DNA of 64,000 nucleotides from Rufibacter roseus (GCF_001647285.1 NZ_LRML01000012.1:62001-126000); one strand, 5' to 3'; numbered from the stretch's first letter, positions 51,641-60,586 are shown. The notes: generated by a model not told the origin, from the sequence alone. Program-made: numbers and translations.

Positions 51641-54118
51641 ATGAAAAAGAATATAAGTGTCAACTTGCAAGGCATGATCTTCCACGTGGAGGAAGATGGC
51701 TACGAGATGCTTAGCCAGTACCTTGCCGCCGTAAAGGCGTACTTCTCGTCTTATGAGGGACACGAAGAAATAGTGGCCGACATCGAATCACGCATCGCGG
51801 AGATCTTTTTCTCCAGATTGAACCCTGCCAAGCAGGTGATCACCCGTGAAGATGTGCAGGCCCTAATCGCCCAAATGGGTACCGTGGCCGATTTTGAATT
51901 GGTAGTTGAGCCTGAAGAGGCAGAGCCAACTGCTTCAGGAAGCACTCATAACTCAACGCCGCCACCTTTTACGGCAGAATCTTCTGAGCAGAAGCGCCTT
52001 TACCGCGACGTGAACCGGAAAGTTCTGGCTGGCGTAGCGGCCGGAATAGCCAACTACCTGCAAACAGACCCGCTCTGGATAAGACTGGCTTTTGTGTTCC
52101 TGGTGATAGGAATGCCTTTCTCTGGCGGAATTTCAGGGTTTGGCGTGCTCCTGTACATCGTCTGCTGGATTGCCTTGCCCAAAAGCGAAGTCTTACCTGA
52201 AATTCCGGTGCGCAAGCTTTTCCGAGACCCAGTTGATAAGAAGTTAGGCGGTGTGGCCAGCGGTATAGCTATTTACTTCGGCGCTGACGTTGCCATTATT
52301 CGGTTGCTTTTCCTGCTGTTATTCTTTTTTGGAATAGGGTTACTTGCCTATGTGGTACTGTGGATTGCAGTACCCGAGGCTAAGTCTATAACCGAGCGGG
52401 TGCAAATGCAGGGAAACCCCGTCACGCTCTCAAGCATTGAAGAATCTGTTAAAAACAACCTGAACATGAGAGACGCCAACGGACAAGAGAGCACCTTGGC
52501 TAAAGTCCTTTTGTTTCCGGTACGCTTAGTGTCACAGATTATTCAGGTATTATCTAAAATACTTAACCCCTTCCTAGCCTTTCTGATTACCATGGCACGT
52601 GTGCTGGCCGGCTTACTCATGATGGTCTTTGCCGGGGTGTTGATGGTGAGTTTTATGGTTGTCTTAACCGTTGGCTTAGGAATCATCAATCAACCTGAAT
52701 TTGTACAGTTAGGAGAGATTCCGGCTTCGGCTTTCTTTAACGCCATACCTTCTTGGCTAGTGTGGGCAGGCTTTTTTGTTGGAATTATACCGGCTATTCT
52801 GCTCTTCTTGTTAGGCATTGGGTTACTGGCCCGGCGCTATTTATTACGGCCAACAGTGGGGTGGTCAATGTTAGGTATTTGGTTAATAGCGGTAGTGGCT
52901 CTTATTTCTGGCATTACCCTTACCACACGCTACTTCCAAGAAACCGGTGAGTATACAACTGAGCAGACTTTCCCCGCAAACACCAACACCATTATGTTCA
53001 ATGTACGTGAGTCTTCACATGACTACGGCCACCGTATGAACTTAGAGCTGGAAGGCTACACTGGCAATGAAATCAAGATCATCAAAACATTTACTGCCCG
53101 AGGCTTAAACGAAGCAGACGCTATCAAAAACGCCAGAATGGTTTCTTACAAGGTGAATCAGCAGGATTCCACCCTGCGTTTTGATGATGCCTTCACTTTC
53201 AACGAGAATGCCATTTTCCGTGATCAGGACTTGAATGTGAAAGTATTGGTACCGGAGGGCAAAATGCTTCAGTTCTCCAGCGGTTTCGCAAACCATTTCA
53301 GCCATGACGTCACCAATGGGGAGTATTACTCTGAAGACCTGGAAACCAATACTTGGCAGATCAAGGATGGTCGTTTGGTATGCCTCACCTGCAGCGTGGT
53401 GGATTCCACCGCCAGACCATCTGGCGCTCGTACCGCTGCAGCCTTAGATGATGACTTGGCCATTTTGAAAGATGAATACTCCGGCATCTCAAAGATCTAC
53501 AAAGTTCGTGAATTTAACGAAGTAGAAGCCGGCGGAGGCTATCACTTGCGTATTCGGTACTCACCACGCCACAACGTGAGAGTAACCGGTTCTGAAAAAG
53601 AGCTGGACAAACTGCAGGTGCGGGTTCAGAATGGAGTTCTAAAAGTGAAGCGCGACAATGATTTATTCAAGCTGTGGGGCAACAATTCTCGCCCAGTACT
53701 TATTGAGGTAGAAACCCCAGACTTGAGACTGGTAGACATTAGTGGTGCCGCAAAAGCTGAGATTTCTGGTTTCGCGCCAGACCAGTTCCAGCTAAAGCAG
53801 TCTGGTGCCAGCGAAGTAGCCATTAGCATTAGTACCAGTCGTTTAGAAGTTGATTTAAGCGGTGCCGCAAAAGTTACCATGAAAGGCCACGCTGATGATC
53901 TGAATGTAGACGGCAGCGGCGCCAGCGAGATCATAGCCGATAAAATGCAGGCACAACGTGCTTTCGTTGACCTAAGCGGCGCCAGCAGTGCAGTGGTAAA
54001 CGTAAAAGAACACTTACGGGCCGAAGCCAGCGGAGCCAGCTCAATTGAATATGTGGGCGCGGTGCAGCAAGTAGATATGGATCAGTCTGGCGGCTCTAGC
54101 ATAAACCGCCGAAGATAA
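51641..54118 (+). CDS. PspC-domain membrane protein with C-terminal GIN (DUF2807) domain
   Basis: This 825-residue inner-membrane protein probably senses or buffers envelope stress. Residues 1-110 form a HAAS-like soluble part (IVADIESRIAEIFFSRLN). Two PspC domains follow: about 125-185 (VNRKVLAGVAAGIANYLQ) and about 190-250 (VDKKLGGVASGIAIYFGA). Further helices lie at about 300-440. The last ~200 residues are the GIN/DUF2807 beta-helix, with recurring SGAAKAEISG, SGASEVAIS, SGAAKVTM, SGASEII, SGASSAVV and SGASSIEY turns spaced about 20 residues apart. It is co-transcribed with padR. A GGCC-family palindrome follows its stop. Confidence 0.9.
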   Translation: MKKNISVNLQGMIFHVEEDGYEMLSQYLAAVKAYFSSYEGHEEIVADIESRIAEIFFSRLNPAKQVITREDVQALIAQMGTVADFELVVEPEEAEPTASGSTHNSTPPPFTAESSEQKRLYRDVNRKVLAGVAAGIANYLQTDPLWIRLAFVFLVIGMPFSGGISGFGVLLYIVCWIALPKSEVLPEIPVRKLFRDPVDKKLGGVASGIAIYFGADVAIIRLLFLLLFFFGIGLLAYVVLWIAVPEAKSITERVQMQGNPVTLSSIEESVKNNLNMRDANGQESTLAKVLLFPVRLVSQIIQVLSKILNPFLAFLITMARVLAGLLMMVFAGVLMVSFMVVLTVGLGIINQPEFVQLGEIPASAFFNAIPSWLVWAGFFVGIIPAILLFLLGIGLLARRYLLRPTVGWSMLGIWLIAVVALISGITLTTRYFQETGEYTTEQTFPANTNTIMFNVRESSHDYGHRMNLELEGYTGNEIKIIKTFTARGLNEADAIKNARMVSYKVNQQDSTLRFDDAFTFNENAIFRDQDLNVKVLVPEGKMLQFSSGFANHFSHDVTNGEYYSEDLETNTWQIKDGRLVCLTCSVVDSTARPSGARTAAALDDDLAILKDEYSGISKIYKVREFNEVEAGGGYHLRIRYSPRHNVRVTGSEKELDKLQVRVQNGVLKVKRDNDLFKLWGNNSRPVLIEVETPDLRLVDISGAAKAEISGFAPDQFQLKQSGASEVAISISTSRLEVDLSGAAKVTMKGHADDLNVDGSGASEIIADKMQAQRAFVDLSGASSAVVNVKEHLRAEASGASSIEYVGAVQQVDMDQSGGSSINRRR

Positions 54119-54436
54119 GTGGCTACTTTAGCCTTGTTTTCCAGAAATAAGGCTAAAGCACAAAATTTCAAGAGCCCGCTTTTTACGGATTTCGAAGCGA
54201 GGTTTTTGTACAAGGAGGACGCGCCTTTGGCAAAGTCCTCCTTTCTTCCACCTTCGGTTAACTATTGAGGACCGGTTTAACTACATCAGTTTTCCACTGA
54301 CAGACCCGGTCCTTATTTTCCCTCTCTGCTTCTTCACCTCTCCTTTACTCCTTTTTTGGGATTCACTTTTTTTTCTGACAGCCCTTAGTTCCTTCTACAG
54401 CGCCATCATTTATTTGAATCTTCTATCCATCTAACT
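54119..54436. other. Intergenic region after the PspC gene
   Basis: It contains the GGCC-family hairpin at 54126-54158 and a pyrimidine-rich stretch at 54300-54430. No -7 box of good quality and no gene was recognised. Confidence 0.5.
54126..54158 (+). repeat. GGCC-palindrome family copy 15, probable terminator
   Basis: CTTTAGCCTT and AAGGCTAAAG are perfect 10-base arms around TGTTTTCCAGAAAT. It starts eight bases after the PspC stop. Confidence 0.75.
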
Positions 54437-55330
54437 ATGAAATTTTCTTCAGCAAACACACTTCTAGTGACTTTCCTTTTGCTGGCAAACCATTCGTTTG
54501 CCCAAAACACACCTTCAAGTTGTGAGACAAAACTTAAGACTTATAAAGACTGGAAAGAGACTGCTCAGACTCAGTGGAGCCTTTTCCTGAAAAGCCAGAA
54601 CTCAGGAAGCTTGCAGTATATAGGCGCTTTCCATTCCACAGACCCTACACATCAGCAATTTACCCAGATAAAAGAAGCGTGGAACCAGCAGAAACCCACG
54701 CTGGTATTTTTTGAAGGCCCTGACCGCGGCACTGCCGCCTCTGAGACAGAAACCATACAGAAATTGGGTGAATCAGGTTTTGTTCGCTATTTAGCAAAGG
54801 CCAACGGGGTTAAGACGCAGTCCCTAGAAATGTCTCCTCAACAAGAGATAGACCAGCTGGTAGCTTCAGGAAAATTCACCCCAGAGCAGGTCAAATTGTT
54901 TTTTGTCTTAAGGGAGGCCAGCCGGTTAAGAGACCGAAAGGGACTGAAGGGAGAGCAACTGACAGAGGCCGTGGCACAATTACTTGTCAAAGTGAACACC
55001 GTCATCAGAGGCTATGAGAAAGTAATACCAGATGTTCCGGCATTGCAGGAGGCATTCGGCAAATATTGGGCCTCGCCTGCCAACTGGCAAGAGGTCCCTG
55101 CTGCTTGGTTTGACCCTCTAGGAGACGGTCAGAAAACCGGAGGAAAATTCACGAATGAGATCAACCGCTTGAACAGCGAGCACCGGAACCTTCATATGTA
55201 CAGGCTCCTTTCTGCTGCCGTGCTCAAGGGCGAACACGTTCTGGCGGTGGTAGGCCGGAACCACGTACCAATGCAGGCAGATGCGCTGCAATGTGCCTTA
55301 GGAATAAGCACACCTCAGACGAAAAAATAG
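54437..55330 (+). CDS. Exported TraB/Tiki/EreA-like protein
   Basis: This 297-residue periplasmic protein has a signal peptide (about 1-22, ending NHSFA). The fold of the TIKI/TraB/EreA-like superfamily is suggested by an early metal-ligand pattern YIGAFHSTDPTH, a central FFEGPDRG with Glu, and a late VVGRNHVPM with His. Members are metallo-hydrolases of several kinds; the substrate here is unknown. It is a lone gene with a perfect 25-bp hairpin overlapping its stop. Confidence 0.65.
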   Translation: MKFSSANTLLVTFLLLANHSFAQNTPSSCETKLKTYKDWKETAQTQWSLFLKSQNSGSLQYIGAFHSTDPTHQQFTQIKEAWNQQKPTLVFFEGPDRGTAASETETIQKLGESGFVRYLAKANGVKTQSLEMSPQQEIDQLVASGKFTPEQVKLFFVLREASRLRDRKGLKGEQLTEAVAQLLVKVNTVIRGYEKVIPDVPALQEAFGKYWASPANWQEVPAAWFDPLGDGQKTGGKFTNEINRLNSEHRNLHMYRLLSAAVLKGEHVLAVVGRNHVPMQADALQCALGISTPQTKK

Positions 55331-55382
55331 TATCTGCGTTTTGTGCCTGTTTTGCGGAAAACAGGCACAAAACGCAGATACT
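55329..55382. repeat. GGCC-palindrome family copy 16, perfect 25-bp stem
   Basis: The arms begin AGTATCTGCGTTTTGTGCCT and all 25 bases pair around GCGG. It overlaps the stop of the TraB-like gene and faces the convergent nucleotidyltransferase gene, so it is an obvious two-way terminator. Its core GTTTTGTGCCTGTTTT is the family core with one change. Confidence 0.92.
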
Positions 55383-55414
55383 ATCACTTGTTACCTTTGT
55401 AAGGCTTTAAAAAG

Positions 55415-56839
55415 TTAGGCCACTGGAGTAAGCCCTAGCTTTTTTCCCTGCACCAGCAGGTAAGCAAAAGCTTCGTCATACTCATTCCTTATTTCGCCTT
55501 CCAGAATAGCTTCAGTGATAGCATTCTTCAGAATACCCACTTCTTTTGACGGCGAGATGCCGAAAGTTTTCATGATCAAGTCACCGGTTATAACTGGTTG
55601 GAACCTCCGTAACTGATCTTTCTCTTCCACCTCCTTCAATTTTTGCTCAACCCGCTCAAAGTTCTGCAGGTAACGCTTTACTTTATCGTGGTTTTTAGAG
55701 GTGATGTCTGCCTTGCAGAGTTGCATAAGCAGGTCTATATCATCGCCGGCTTCAAAGAGAAGACGCCGTATGGCTGAGTCTGTTACTGTTTCTTTTACCA
55801 GCGCAATTGGCCTTAGGTGCAAGCGTACTAACTTCTGTACCTGTTTCATGTGCTCGTTTAGGGGCAAGCGCAAATCGGCAAAAATTTTGGGAACCTGCCG
55901 CGCACCTTTGTCCTCGTGGCCATGAAAGGTCCAGCCAACTTTCTCATTATAGCGCTTCGTTTCGGGTTTGGCAATGTCGTGCAGAATGGCGGCCCAACGG
56001 AGCCAAAGGTCATCAGACACCTGCGCCACATTATCCAGCACCTGCAGGGTATGGTAAAAGTTATCTTTATGAGAGTTTTTGTTGATGGTATCCACCCCGT
56101 GCAGCTTTACCATCTTCGGGAAGATGAGGTGCAAAAGTCCCGTCTGAAACAGTAGCTTGAAGCCATAAGACGGAGTTTTAGACAAGACTATTTTGTTCAG
56201 TTCATCCGTTATCCGCTCCTGCGACACAATTTTTATCCGCTCCTTGTTTTCACCAATGGCATCAAATGTGTCTGGGTCTATGTCGAAATCCAATTGGCTG
56301 GCAAACCGAATGGCACGCATCATGCGCAAGGGGTCATCAGAAAAGGTGATGCCTGGCTCCAGCGGCGTTTTGATGTTTTTACGGCGGATGTCTTTCAACC
56401 CGTCAAACCGATCAATTAGCTGTCCATAACTGCCTTGGTTCAGGCTGATACCCATGGCGTTGATGGTAAAGTCACGGCGGTTCAGGTCGTCTTCCAACGT
56501 TCCCTGCTCCACCTCCGGCTTGCGGCTCTCCGCACGATATGACTCTTTCCGCGCCCCTACAAACTCCACTTCCCAACCATCATCGGTGCGCAACATGGCC
56601 GTACCGAAGTTTTTGAACACCGCTACTTTAGGCTTATTGGGCAATTTGTCTGCCACCCGCTGCGCCAGCTCAATGCCGTTGCCAATGCAGACCACGTCTA
56701 TGTCTTTGGAAGGTCGCTTCAGCACCAGGTCCCGCACGAATCCACCAATCACGTACGCTTCTGTATTCAATTCTTTGGCGGCACTGGCCACAACGGCAAA
56801 AACAGGATGATCTGGAAGCGTTATGTCTGGGGTAGTCAT
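55415..56839 (-). CDS. CCA tRNA nucleotidyltransferase / poly(A) polymerase family, HD domain
   Basis: This 474-residue class II nucleotidyltransferase builds or repairs the CCA end of tRNA. The catalytic head has YVIGGFVRDLVLKRPSKDID (GG and DxD metal site, about 31-50), then RRDFTINAMG and FSDDPLRMMRAIRFA. A C-terminal HD domain (AAILHDIAKPETK) suggests added phosphohydrolase activity. The phylum's CCA enzymes look like this. ATG 56839 is chosen; an upstream TTG is unlikely. It is a single gene, convergent with the TraB-like gene. Confidence 0.9.
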   Translation of the reverse strand: MTTPDITLPDHPVFAVVASAAKELNTEAYVIGGFVRDLVLKRPSKDIDVVCIGNGIELAQRVADKLPNKPKVAVFKNFGTAMLRTDDGWEVEFVGARKESYRAESRKPEVEQGTLEDDLNRRDFTINAMGISLNQGSYGQLIDRFDGLKDIRRKNIKTPLEPGITFSDDPLRMMRAIRFASQLDFDIDPDTFDAIGENKERIKIVSQERITDELNKIVLSKTPSYGFKLLFQTGLLHLIFPKMVKLHGVDTINKNSHKDNFYHTLQVLDNVAQVSDDLWLRWAAILHDIAKPETKRYNEKVGWTFHGHEDKGARQVPKIFADLRLPLNEHMKQVQKLVRLHLRPIALVKETVTDSAIRRLLFEAGDDIDLLMQLCKADITSKNHDKVKRYLQNFERVEQKLKEVEEKDQLRRFQPVITGDLIMKTFGISPSKEVGILKNAITEAILEGEIRNEYDEAFAYLLVQGKKLGLTPVA

Positions 56840-56988
56840 GGGCAAACGTGTCTTAGCTCTCTATTAGAAGCAGCTCCGCCAAATGACGATGCGCTTGCAT
56901 AGTCTGCAAAGGTAGCGGAACAGGTAGGCTTTGGCAAATGAACATGCCCCCCAGCTGTCTTCTATGGAGAGGGAAAGTTCTCTCTTGC

Positions 56989-57024
56989 GTTTTCGGCCTG
57001 TTTTTAAGAAAGTAGGCCAAAAAC
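56989..57024. repeat. GGCC-palindrome family copy 17
   Basis: GTTTTCGGCCTGTTTTT faces AAAGTAGGCCAAAAAC. It lies 150 bases upstream of the tRNA nucleotidyltransferase start, not at a gene end. Confidence 0.7.
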
Positions 57025-57166
57025 AGGAAAGGATAATTGCATTGACCGGCTAATGTCACAGACACTAGCAAGTTTGGGAAACACTGCGAGGTCTTTTGAG
57101 CGGACTTCTTTGCGAAAGCAACCAGCTTAATTTTTTAAGAACAGCCTGAAGAAGTAAAAGACTATT

Positions 57167-57187
57167 CCTTCTCCCCGAGGGAGAAGG
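57167..57187. repeat. CCTTCTCCC hairpin repeat
   Basis: CCTTCTCCC and GGGAGAAGG pair around CGA, followed by CTAGGATGAGGGG. This resembles a dispersed repeat I recall from other Bacteroidota; only one copy is in the window. Confidence 0.4.
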
Positions 57188-57443
57188 CTAGGATGAGGGG
57201 CTGCAGTTGAAGAAGCAAGAGTAACTGCTACAAGAATGAGCCGCAGTAGATACCGCTACTGCCAATTACCCTATTTAGCACCTTTACTTCACCTAGTATA
57301 CTTTAGGAAAGTACAGAGTAAAGCAAAATCTAGCAGAGACACTTCTCAACAAAACCAGACCTGATTCCCTCTCCTCCACAACAACCATTTACTCCACAGA
57401 CCTTGATGCTTCCGAAGGACCTGCGAGGGTCTGTGCCACTAAT

Positions 57444-57479
57444 GTTTTAGGCCTACTTTACCAAAAACAAGCCTAAAAC
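57444..57479. repeat. GGCC-palindrome family copy 18, probable mce terminator
   Basis: GTTTTAGGCCTACTTTACC faces AAAAACAAGCCTAAAAC. It lies 13 bases beyond the epimerase stop on the minus strand. Confidence 0.75.
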
Positions 57480-57491
57480 GCACTATAACAG

Positions 57492-57893
57492 CTATTCTCG
57501 TATCTCCTGACACAGCTCTACCAGCACTCCGTTAGCGGTTTTGGGGTGCACGAAACATACCAATTTGTTGTCGGCGCCGCGTTTGGGAGCCTCATTTAAC
57601 AGCTGGAACCCTTGGCTTCTAAGGCGCTCCATTTCAGCGTGAATGTCTTCTACCTCAAAGGCTATATGGTGAATGCCCTCCCCTTTCTTCTCTATAAACT
57701 TAGCTATGGCGCTATGCTCGGCAGTAGCCTCTAAAAGCTCAATTTTGGTGTTGCCTACTGAGAAAAAGGAAGTATTTACGGCTTCACTTTCCACTTTTTC
57801 TGCTTTATAAGGCTCTACACCTAATAATTTTTCAAACAATTGGTTTGCGTCTTGACAATTTTTCACGGCAATGCCGATATGTTCTACATGCAT
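57492..57893 (-). CDS. mce: Methylmalonyl-CoA epimerase
   Basis: This 133-residue enzyme of the glyoxalase/VOC superfamily interconverts (R)- and (S)-methylmalonyl-CoA, linking propionyl-CoA and succinyl-CoA metabolism. Metal-binding landmarks are VEHIGIAVKN (His), EGIHHIAFEVED (His) and the C-terminal VLVELCQE (Glu). The length is typical. It is divergent from the isc operon. The mutase genes are not in the window. Confidence 0.93.
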   Translation of the reverse strand: MHVEHIGIAVKNCQDANQLFEKLLGVEPYKAEKVESEAVNTSFFSVGNTKIELLEATAEHSAIAKFIEKKGEGIHHIAFEVEDIHAEMERLRSQGFQLLNEAPKRGADNKLVCFVHPKTANGVLVELCQEIRE

Positions 57894-57932
57894 ACTGGTT
57901 ATTTAAAGATATTCTAAGTGATCTTTTTTATG

Positions 57933-57940
57933 TATTTTTG
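57933..57940 (+). promoter_or_regulatory. Candidate -7 box of the isc operon
   Basis: TATTTTTG fits TAnnTTTG, about 62 bases before the iscS ATG. No matching -33 TTTG was found at the right distance, so a regulator may be needed. No iscR gene is in view. Confidence 0.4.
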
Positions 57941-58002
57941 CGCCAACATCAAACTAACTGACAGAGAATTCTGTTTTTTAGATAAGTAAAACACTGACGA
58001 AG

Positions 58003-59217
58003 ATGCTGAAATTACCGATTTATTTAGATAATAATGCCACTACGCCCATGGACCCACGGGTGTTGGAGGCTATGTTGCCCTATTTCACCAACCACTTCGG
58101 GAACGCTGCCTCCCGTAACCACCCATTTGGTTGGGCTGCCGAGGAAGCCGTTGACTACGCCCGTGAGCAAATTGCCGCGTTAATCAATTGCAACCCTAAA
58201 GAATTGATTTTCACCTCTGGTGCCACTGAGTCTGACAACCTGGCTATCAAAGGAGTGTTTGAGATGTATGCTTCTAAAGGGAACCATATCATCACAGCCA
58301 CTACTGAGCACAAAGCAGTTTTAGATACTTGTAAGCACATTGAGAAACTGGGCGGACAGGTAACTTATCTTCAGGTAAACTCTGAAGGTTTAATTGACCT
58401 TAAAGAACTGGAAGCGGCCATCACCGACAAAACCATCTTGATTTCCATCATGTACGGAAACAACGAGGTGGGTGTGGTGCAGCCTATCAAAGAGATTGGA
58501 CAGATTGCCAAGAAACATGGCGTGTTGTTCTTCTCAGATGCTACTCAGGCCGTAGGTAAAATTCCAGTAGACGTAGAAGCCGATGGTATCGACTTGATGG
58601 CTTTCTCAGGCCACAAAATGTACGGACCTAAAGGTGTGGGTGCTCTATATGTGCGCCGTAAAAACCCAAGGGTTAAAGTTACTGCCCAAATGGACGGTGG
58701 CGGACATGAGCGCGGTATGCGTTCCGGAACGCTGAACGTACCTGGTATTGTAGGTTTAGGCAAAGCCTGCGAAATCTGCCGTGTAGACATGGAGTCTGAT
58801 ACTAAGCGTATTGTGGCTATGCGTGACCGTTTGGAAAATGAGTTGCTGCAAGTAGAGGAGTCTTACCTGAACGGGCCTAAAAACCAGCGTTTACCGCACG
58901 TAACTAACATTTCCTTTAAATATGTAGAAGGCGAAGGCCTTATGATGGGTGTGAAAGATTTGGCTGTATCGTCTGGTTCGGCCTGTACTTCTGCCTCCCT
59001 GGAGCCTTCTTATGTATTGAAAGCAATGGGCATGAGCGATGACTTGGCGCACTCTTCATTACGTTTCGGTCTAAGCCGTTTCACTACTGAAGAAGAAATT
59101 GATTTCGCCATCAACCACGTGAAAGAGGCTGTTGCCAAACTACGTGAACTAAGTCCGCTTTGGGAAATGTTCAAAGAGGGTATAGACCTTGACTCTGTAG
59201 AGTGGGCAGAACACTAA
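58003..59217 (+). CDS. iscS: Cysteine desulfurase
   Basis: This 404-residue PLP enzyme takes sulfur from cysteine and hands it to IscU for Fe-S cluster building, in the cytoplasm. Landmarks are [14 protein letters not shown] at the start, the PLP Lys in [11 protein letters not shown] (about 205), and the persulfide Cys loop [10 protein letters not shown] (about 325). The mobile loop and C-terminal length match IscS rather than SufS. It is the first gene of iscS-iscU-unknown-iscA. A 124-base AT-rich repeat gap separates it from iscU. Confidence 0.96.
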   Translation: MLKLPIYLDNNATTPMDPRVLEAMLPYFTNHFGNAASRNHPFGWAAEEAVDYAREQIAALINCNPKELIFTSGATESDNLAIKGVFEMYASKGNHIITATTEHKAVLDTCKHIEKLGGQVTYLQVNSEGLIDLKELEAAITDKTILISIMYGNNEVGVVQPIKEIGQIAKKHGVLFFSDATQAVGKIPVDVEADGIDLMAFSGHKMYGPKGVGALYVRRKNPRVKVTAQMDGGGHERGMRSGTLNVPGIVGLGKACEICRVDMESDTKRIVAMRDRLENELLQVEESYLNGPKNQRLPHVTNISFKYVEGEGLMMGVKDLAVSSGSACTSASLEPSYVLKAMGMSDDLAHSSLRFGLSRFTTEEEIDFAINHVKEAVAKLRELSPLWEMFKEGIDLDSVEWAEH

Positions 59218-59218
59218 G

Positions 59219-59336
59219 ATTTCAATTAGAAATTAGGAATTAAAAATTAGAAATTTATCGCAAATCATTTAACTGCGTATATTCTAATAAGTTAACCTAA
59301 TTTCTAATTCATAATTTCTAATTTTTAATTAACATA
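59219..59336. repeat. AT-rich inverted repeat between iscS and iscU
   Basis: Sequences of the TTAGAAATTAGGAATTAAAA type on the left are mirrored by CTAATTTCTAATTC and TTTCTAATTTTTAATTAA on the right. It could fold into a long weak stem. A related AATTAGGAATTAAGAATTAG tract is at 23868-23890. Confidence 0.6.
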
Positions 59337-59341
59337 GAGCT

Positions 59342-59755
59342 ATGGCTTATTCAGATAAAGTAATCGATCATTACAGCAACCCACGCAACGTAGGTACGCT
59401 GGACAAATCAAAAAATAACGTAGGTACCGGTTTAGTAGGTGCCCCTGAGTGTGGTGACGTAATGCGCCTGCAGATTGAAGTTGATGAGAACCAGGTAATC
59501 ACTGATGCCAAGTTCAAAACCTTCGGCTGTGGTTCGGCAATTGCATCTTCTTCTTTGGCTACTGAGTGGTTAAAGGGCAAGACTGTAGATGAGGCTTTGG
59601 CTATTGATAATATGGAGATTGTGGAAGAATTGGCTTTACCGCCTGTTAAAATTCACTGCTCTGTTTTAGCCGAGGATGCCATCAAGTCTGCTATCAACGA
59701 CTACCGCGTAAAGAACGGTTTAGAGCCATTGGTAGAAGCTAAATCGCACCACTAA
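59342..59755 (+). CDS. iscU: Fe-S cluster scaffold protein
   Basis: This 137-residue protein is the assembly scaffold for 2Fe-2S clusters. The three ligand cysteines are in GAPECGDVMRLQ, TFGCGSAIASSS and VKIHCSVLAED, and the LPPVKIHC stretch for the HscA chaperone is present. The length is standard. It lies between iscS and an unknown 135-residue gene. No hscAB or fdx follows. Confidence 0.96.
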   Translation: MAYSDKVIDHYSNPRNVGTLDKSKNNVGTGLVGAPECGDVMRLQIEVDENQVITDAKFKTFGCGSAIASSSLATEWLKGKTVDEALAIDNMEIVEELALPPVKIHCSVLAEDAIKSAINDYRVKNGLEPLVEAKSHH

Positions 59756-59770
59756 TCTAGACGCGGCGCA

Positions 59771-60178
59771 ATGGAGGCATCTACCAATGTGCACGTAGAG
59801 AGCGCGCGGATTCAACGGCAAATTGAAGACCATTTGGGTCTGGAAGGAAGTCAGCTTTTGTTTGACTTCCGCCCCATGGAAGACCGAATGCGGCTTGATT
59901 TGATCACTGTGAACCCACGCCACCACCAGTCTTTTCTGTTCCACACGGTAACAGGTTATGACCGGATAGATGCACTCCGGAAGATGCTGGAGTACGTACG
60001 TCAGTCGCGCGACGAGGAGAGCTCCTTTACCATTCAGTGGGTGGCAAGGGGCGAACGGGAGTTAAACACTTCCTACTTTAGGGCGAAGAATATGTATGAA
60101 GCACTGGATAAATTATATTATGGGCGGGACATCAATACTATCACGGTTTTTAGTGTGGTGCTGAACCCAGTCTCTTAG
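59771..60178 (+). CDS. Conserved hypothetical protein of the isc operon
   Basis: This 135-residue cytoplasmic protein has no recognised family. It seems alpha/beta, with LLFDFRPMEDRMRLDLITVN, a His pair in NPRHHQSFLFHTVTGYD, and helices DALRKMLEYVRQ and MYEALDKLYY. It has no cysteines, so it does not carry a cluster itself. It lies 15 bases after iscU and 23 bases before iscA, so it is certainly co-transcribed. The position suggests an accessory factor for Fe-S assembly. Confidence 0.75.
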   Translation: MEASTNVHVESARIQRQIEDHLGLEGSQLLFDFRPMEDRMRLDLITVNPRHHQSFLFHTVTGYDRIDALRKMLEYVRQSRDEESSFTIQWVARGERELNTSYFRAKNMYEALDKLYYGRDINTITVFSVVLNPVS

Positions 60179-60201
60179 AAAAAAGAAAGGAGGATACGCG
60201 T

Positions 60202-60528
60202 ATGATTACCGTTTCTGATAAAGCAAAGGAAAAAGTAGAGAAGCTAAAGAAGGAGTCTAATATAGACGACAGCTTCCGTTTGAGAGCCTCTGTGGCTGGT
60301 GGCGGTTGCTCTGGCCTGTCTTACAAGCTTGACTTTGATGATGAGGTAAAGCCTATGGACCAGGAGTTTGAGGACAAAGGCGTAAAGGTAGTGGTAGACA
60401 TGAAAAGCTTCCTTTACCTGGCCGGTACTGAGTTGGACTTTTCTGACGGCTTGAACGGCAAAGGCTTCTTCTTCAACAACCCTAACGCCAGCCGTACCTG
60501 CGGCTGCGGCGATAGTTTCTCGGTTTAG
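60202..60528 (+). CDS. A-type iron-sulfur carrier (IscA/ErpA/HesB family)
   Basis: This 108-residue carrier moves Fe-S clusters to target proteins. The three conserved cysteines are in GGGCSGLSYKL (about 35) and TCGCGDSF (about 101 and 103). It has the family length. The gene has an AGGAGG-type stretch (AAAGGAGGATACG) before ATG 60202, one of the few clear Shine-Dalgarno-like sites in the window. It closes the isc operon, followed by a strong terminator. Confidence 0.93.
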   Translation: MITVSDKAKEKVEKLKKESNIDDSFRLRASVAGGGCSGLSYKLDFDDEVKPMDQEFEDKGVKVVVDMKSFLYLAGTELDFSDGLNGKGFFFNNPNASRTCGCGDSFSV

Positions 60529-60540
60529 TTTTAGCTATTT

Positions 60541-60586
60541 CATAAAATAAAAAAGGCACCTCTAGAGGTGCCTTTTTTATTTTATG
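60541..60586. terminator. Terminator of the isc operon, 46-base perfect palindrome
   Basis: It reads the same on both strands: CATAAAATAAAAAAGGCACC then TCTAGA in the centre and the mirrored GGTGCC and T-rich arm. The poly-A and poly-T arms allow use in either direction. Confidence 0.92.

Larger units (their letters stand above)
56840..57491. other. Repeat-rich intergenic region of 650 bases
   Basis: It holds two GGCC-family palindromes (56989-57024, 57444-57479), a CCTTCTCCC/GGGAGAAGG hairpin with GGCTAGGATGAGG tail (57167-57200), and two copies of a GCTAGTGTCTGTG-type repeat (57054-57073, 57418-57439). No credible open frame was found. It appears to be an accumulation site for small palindromic elements. 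Confidence 0.6.
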
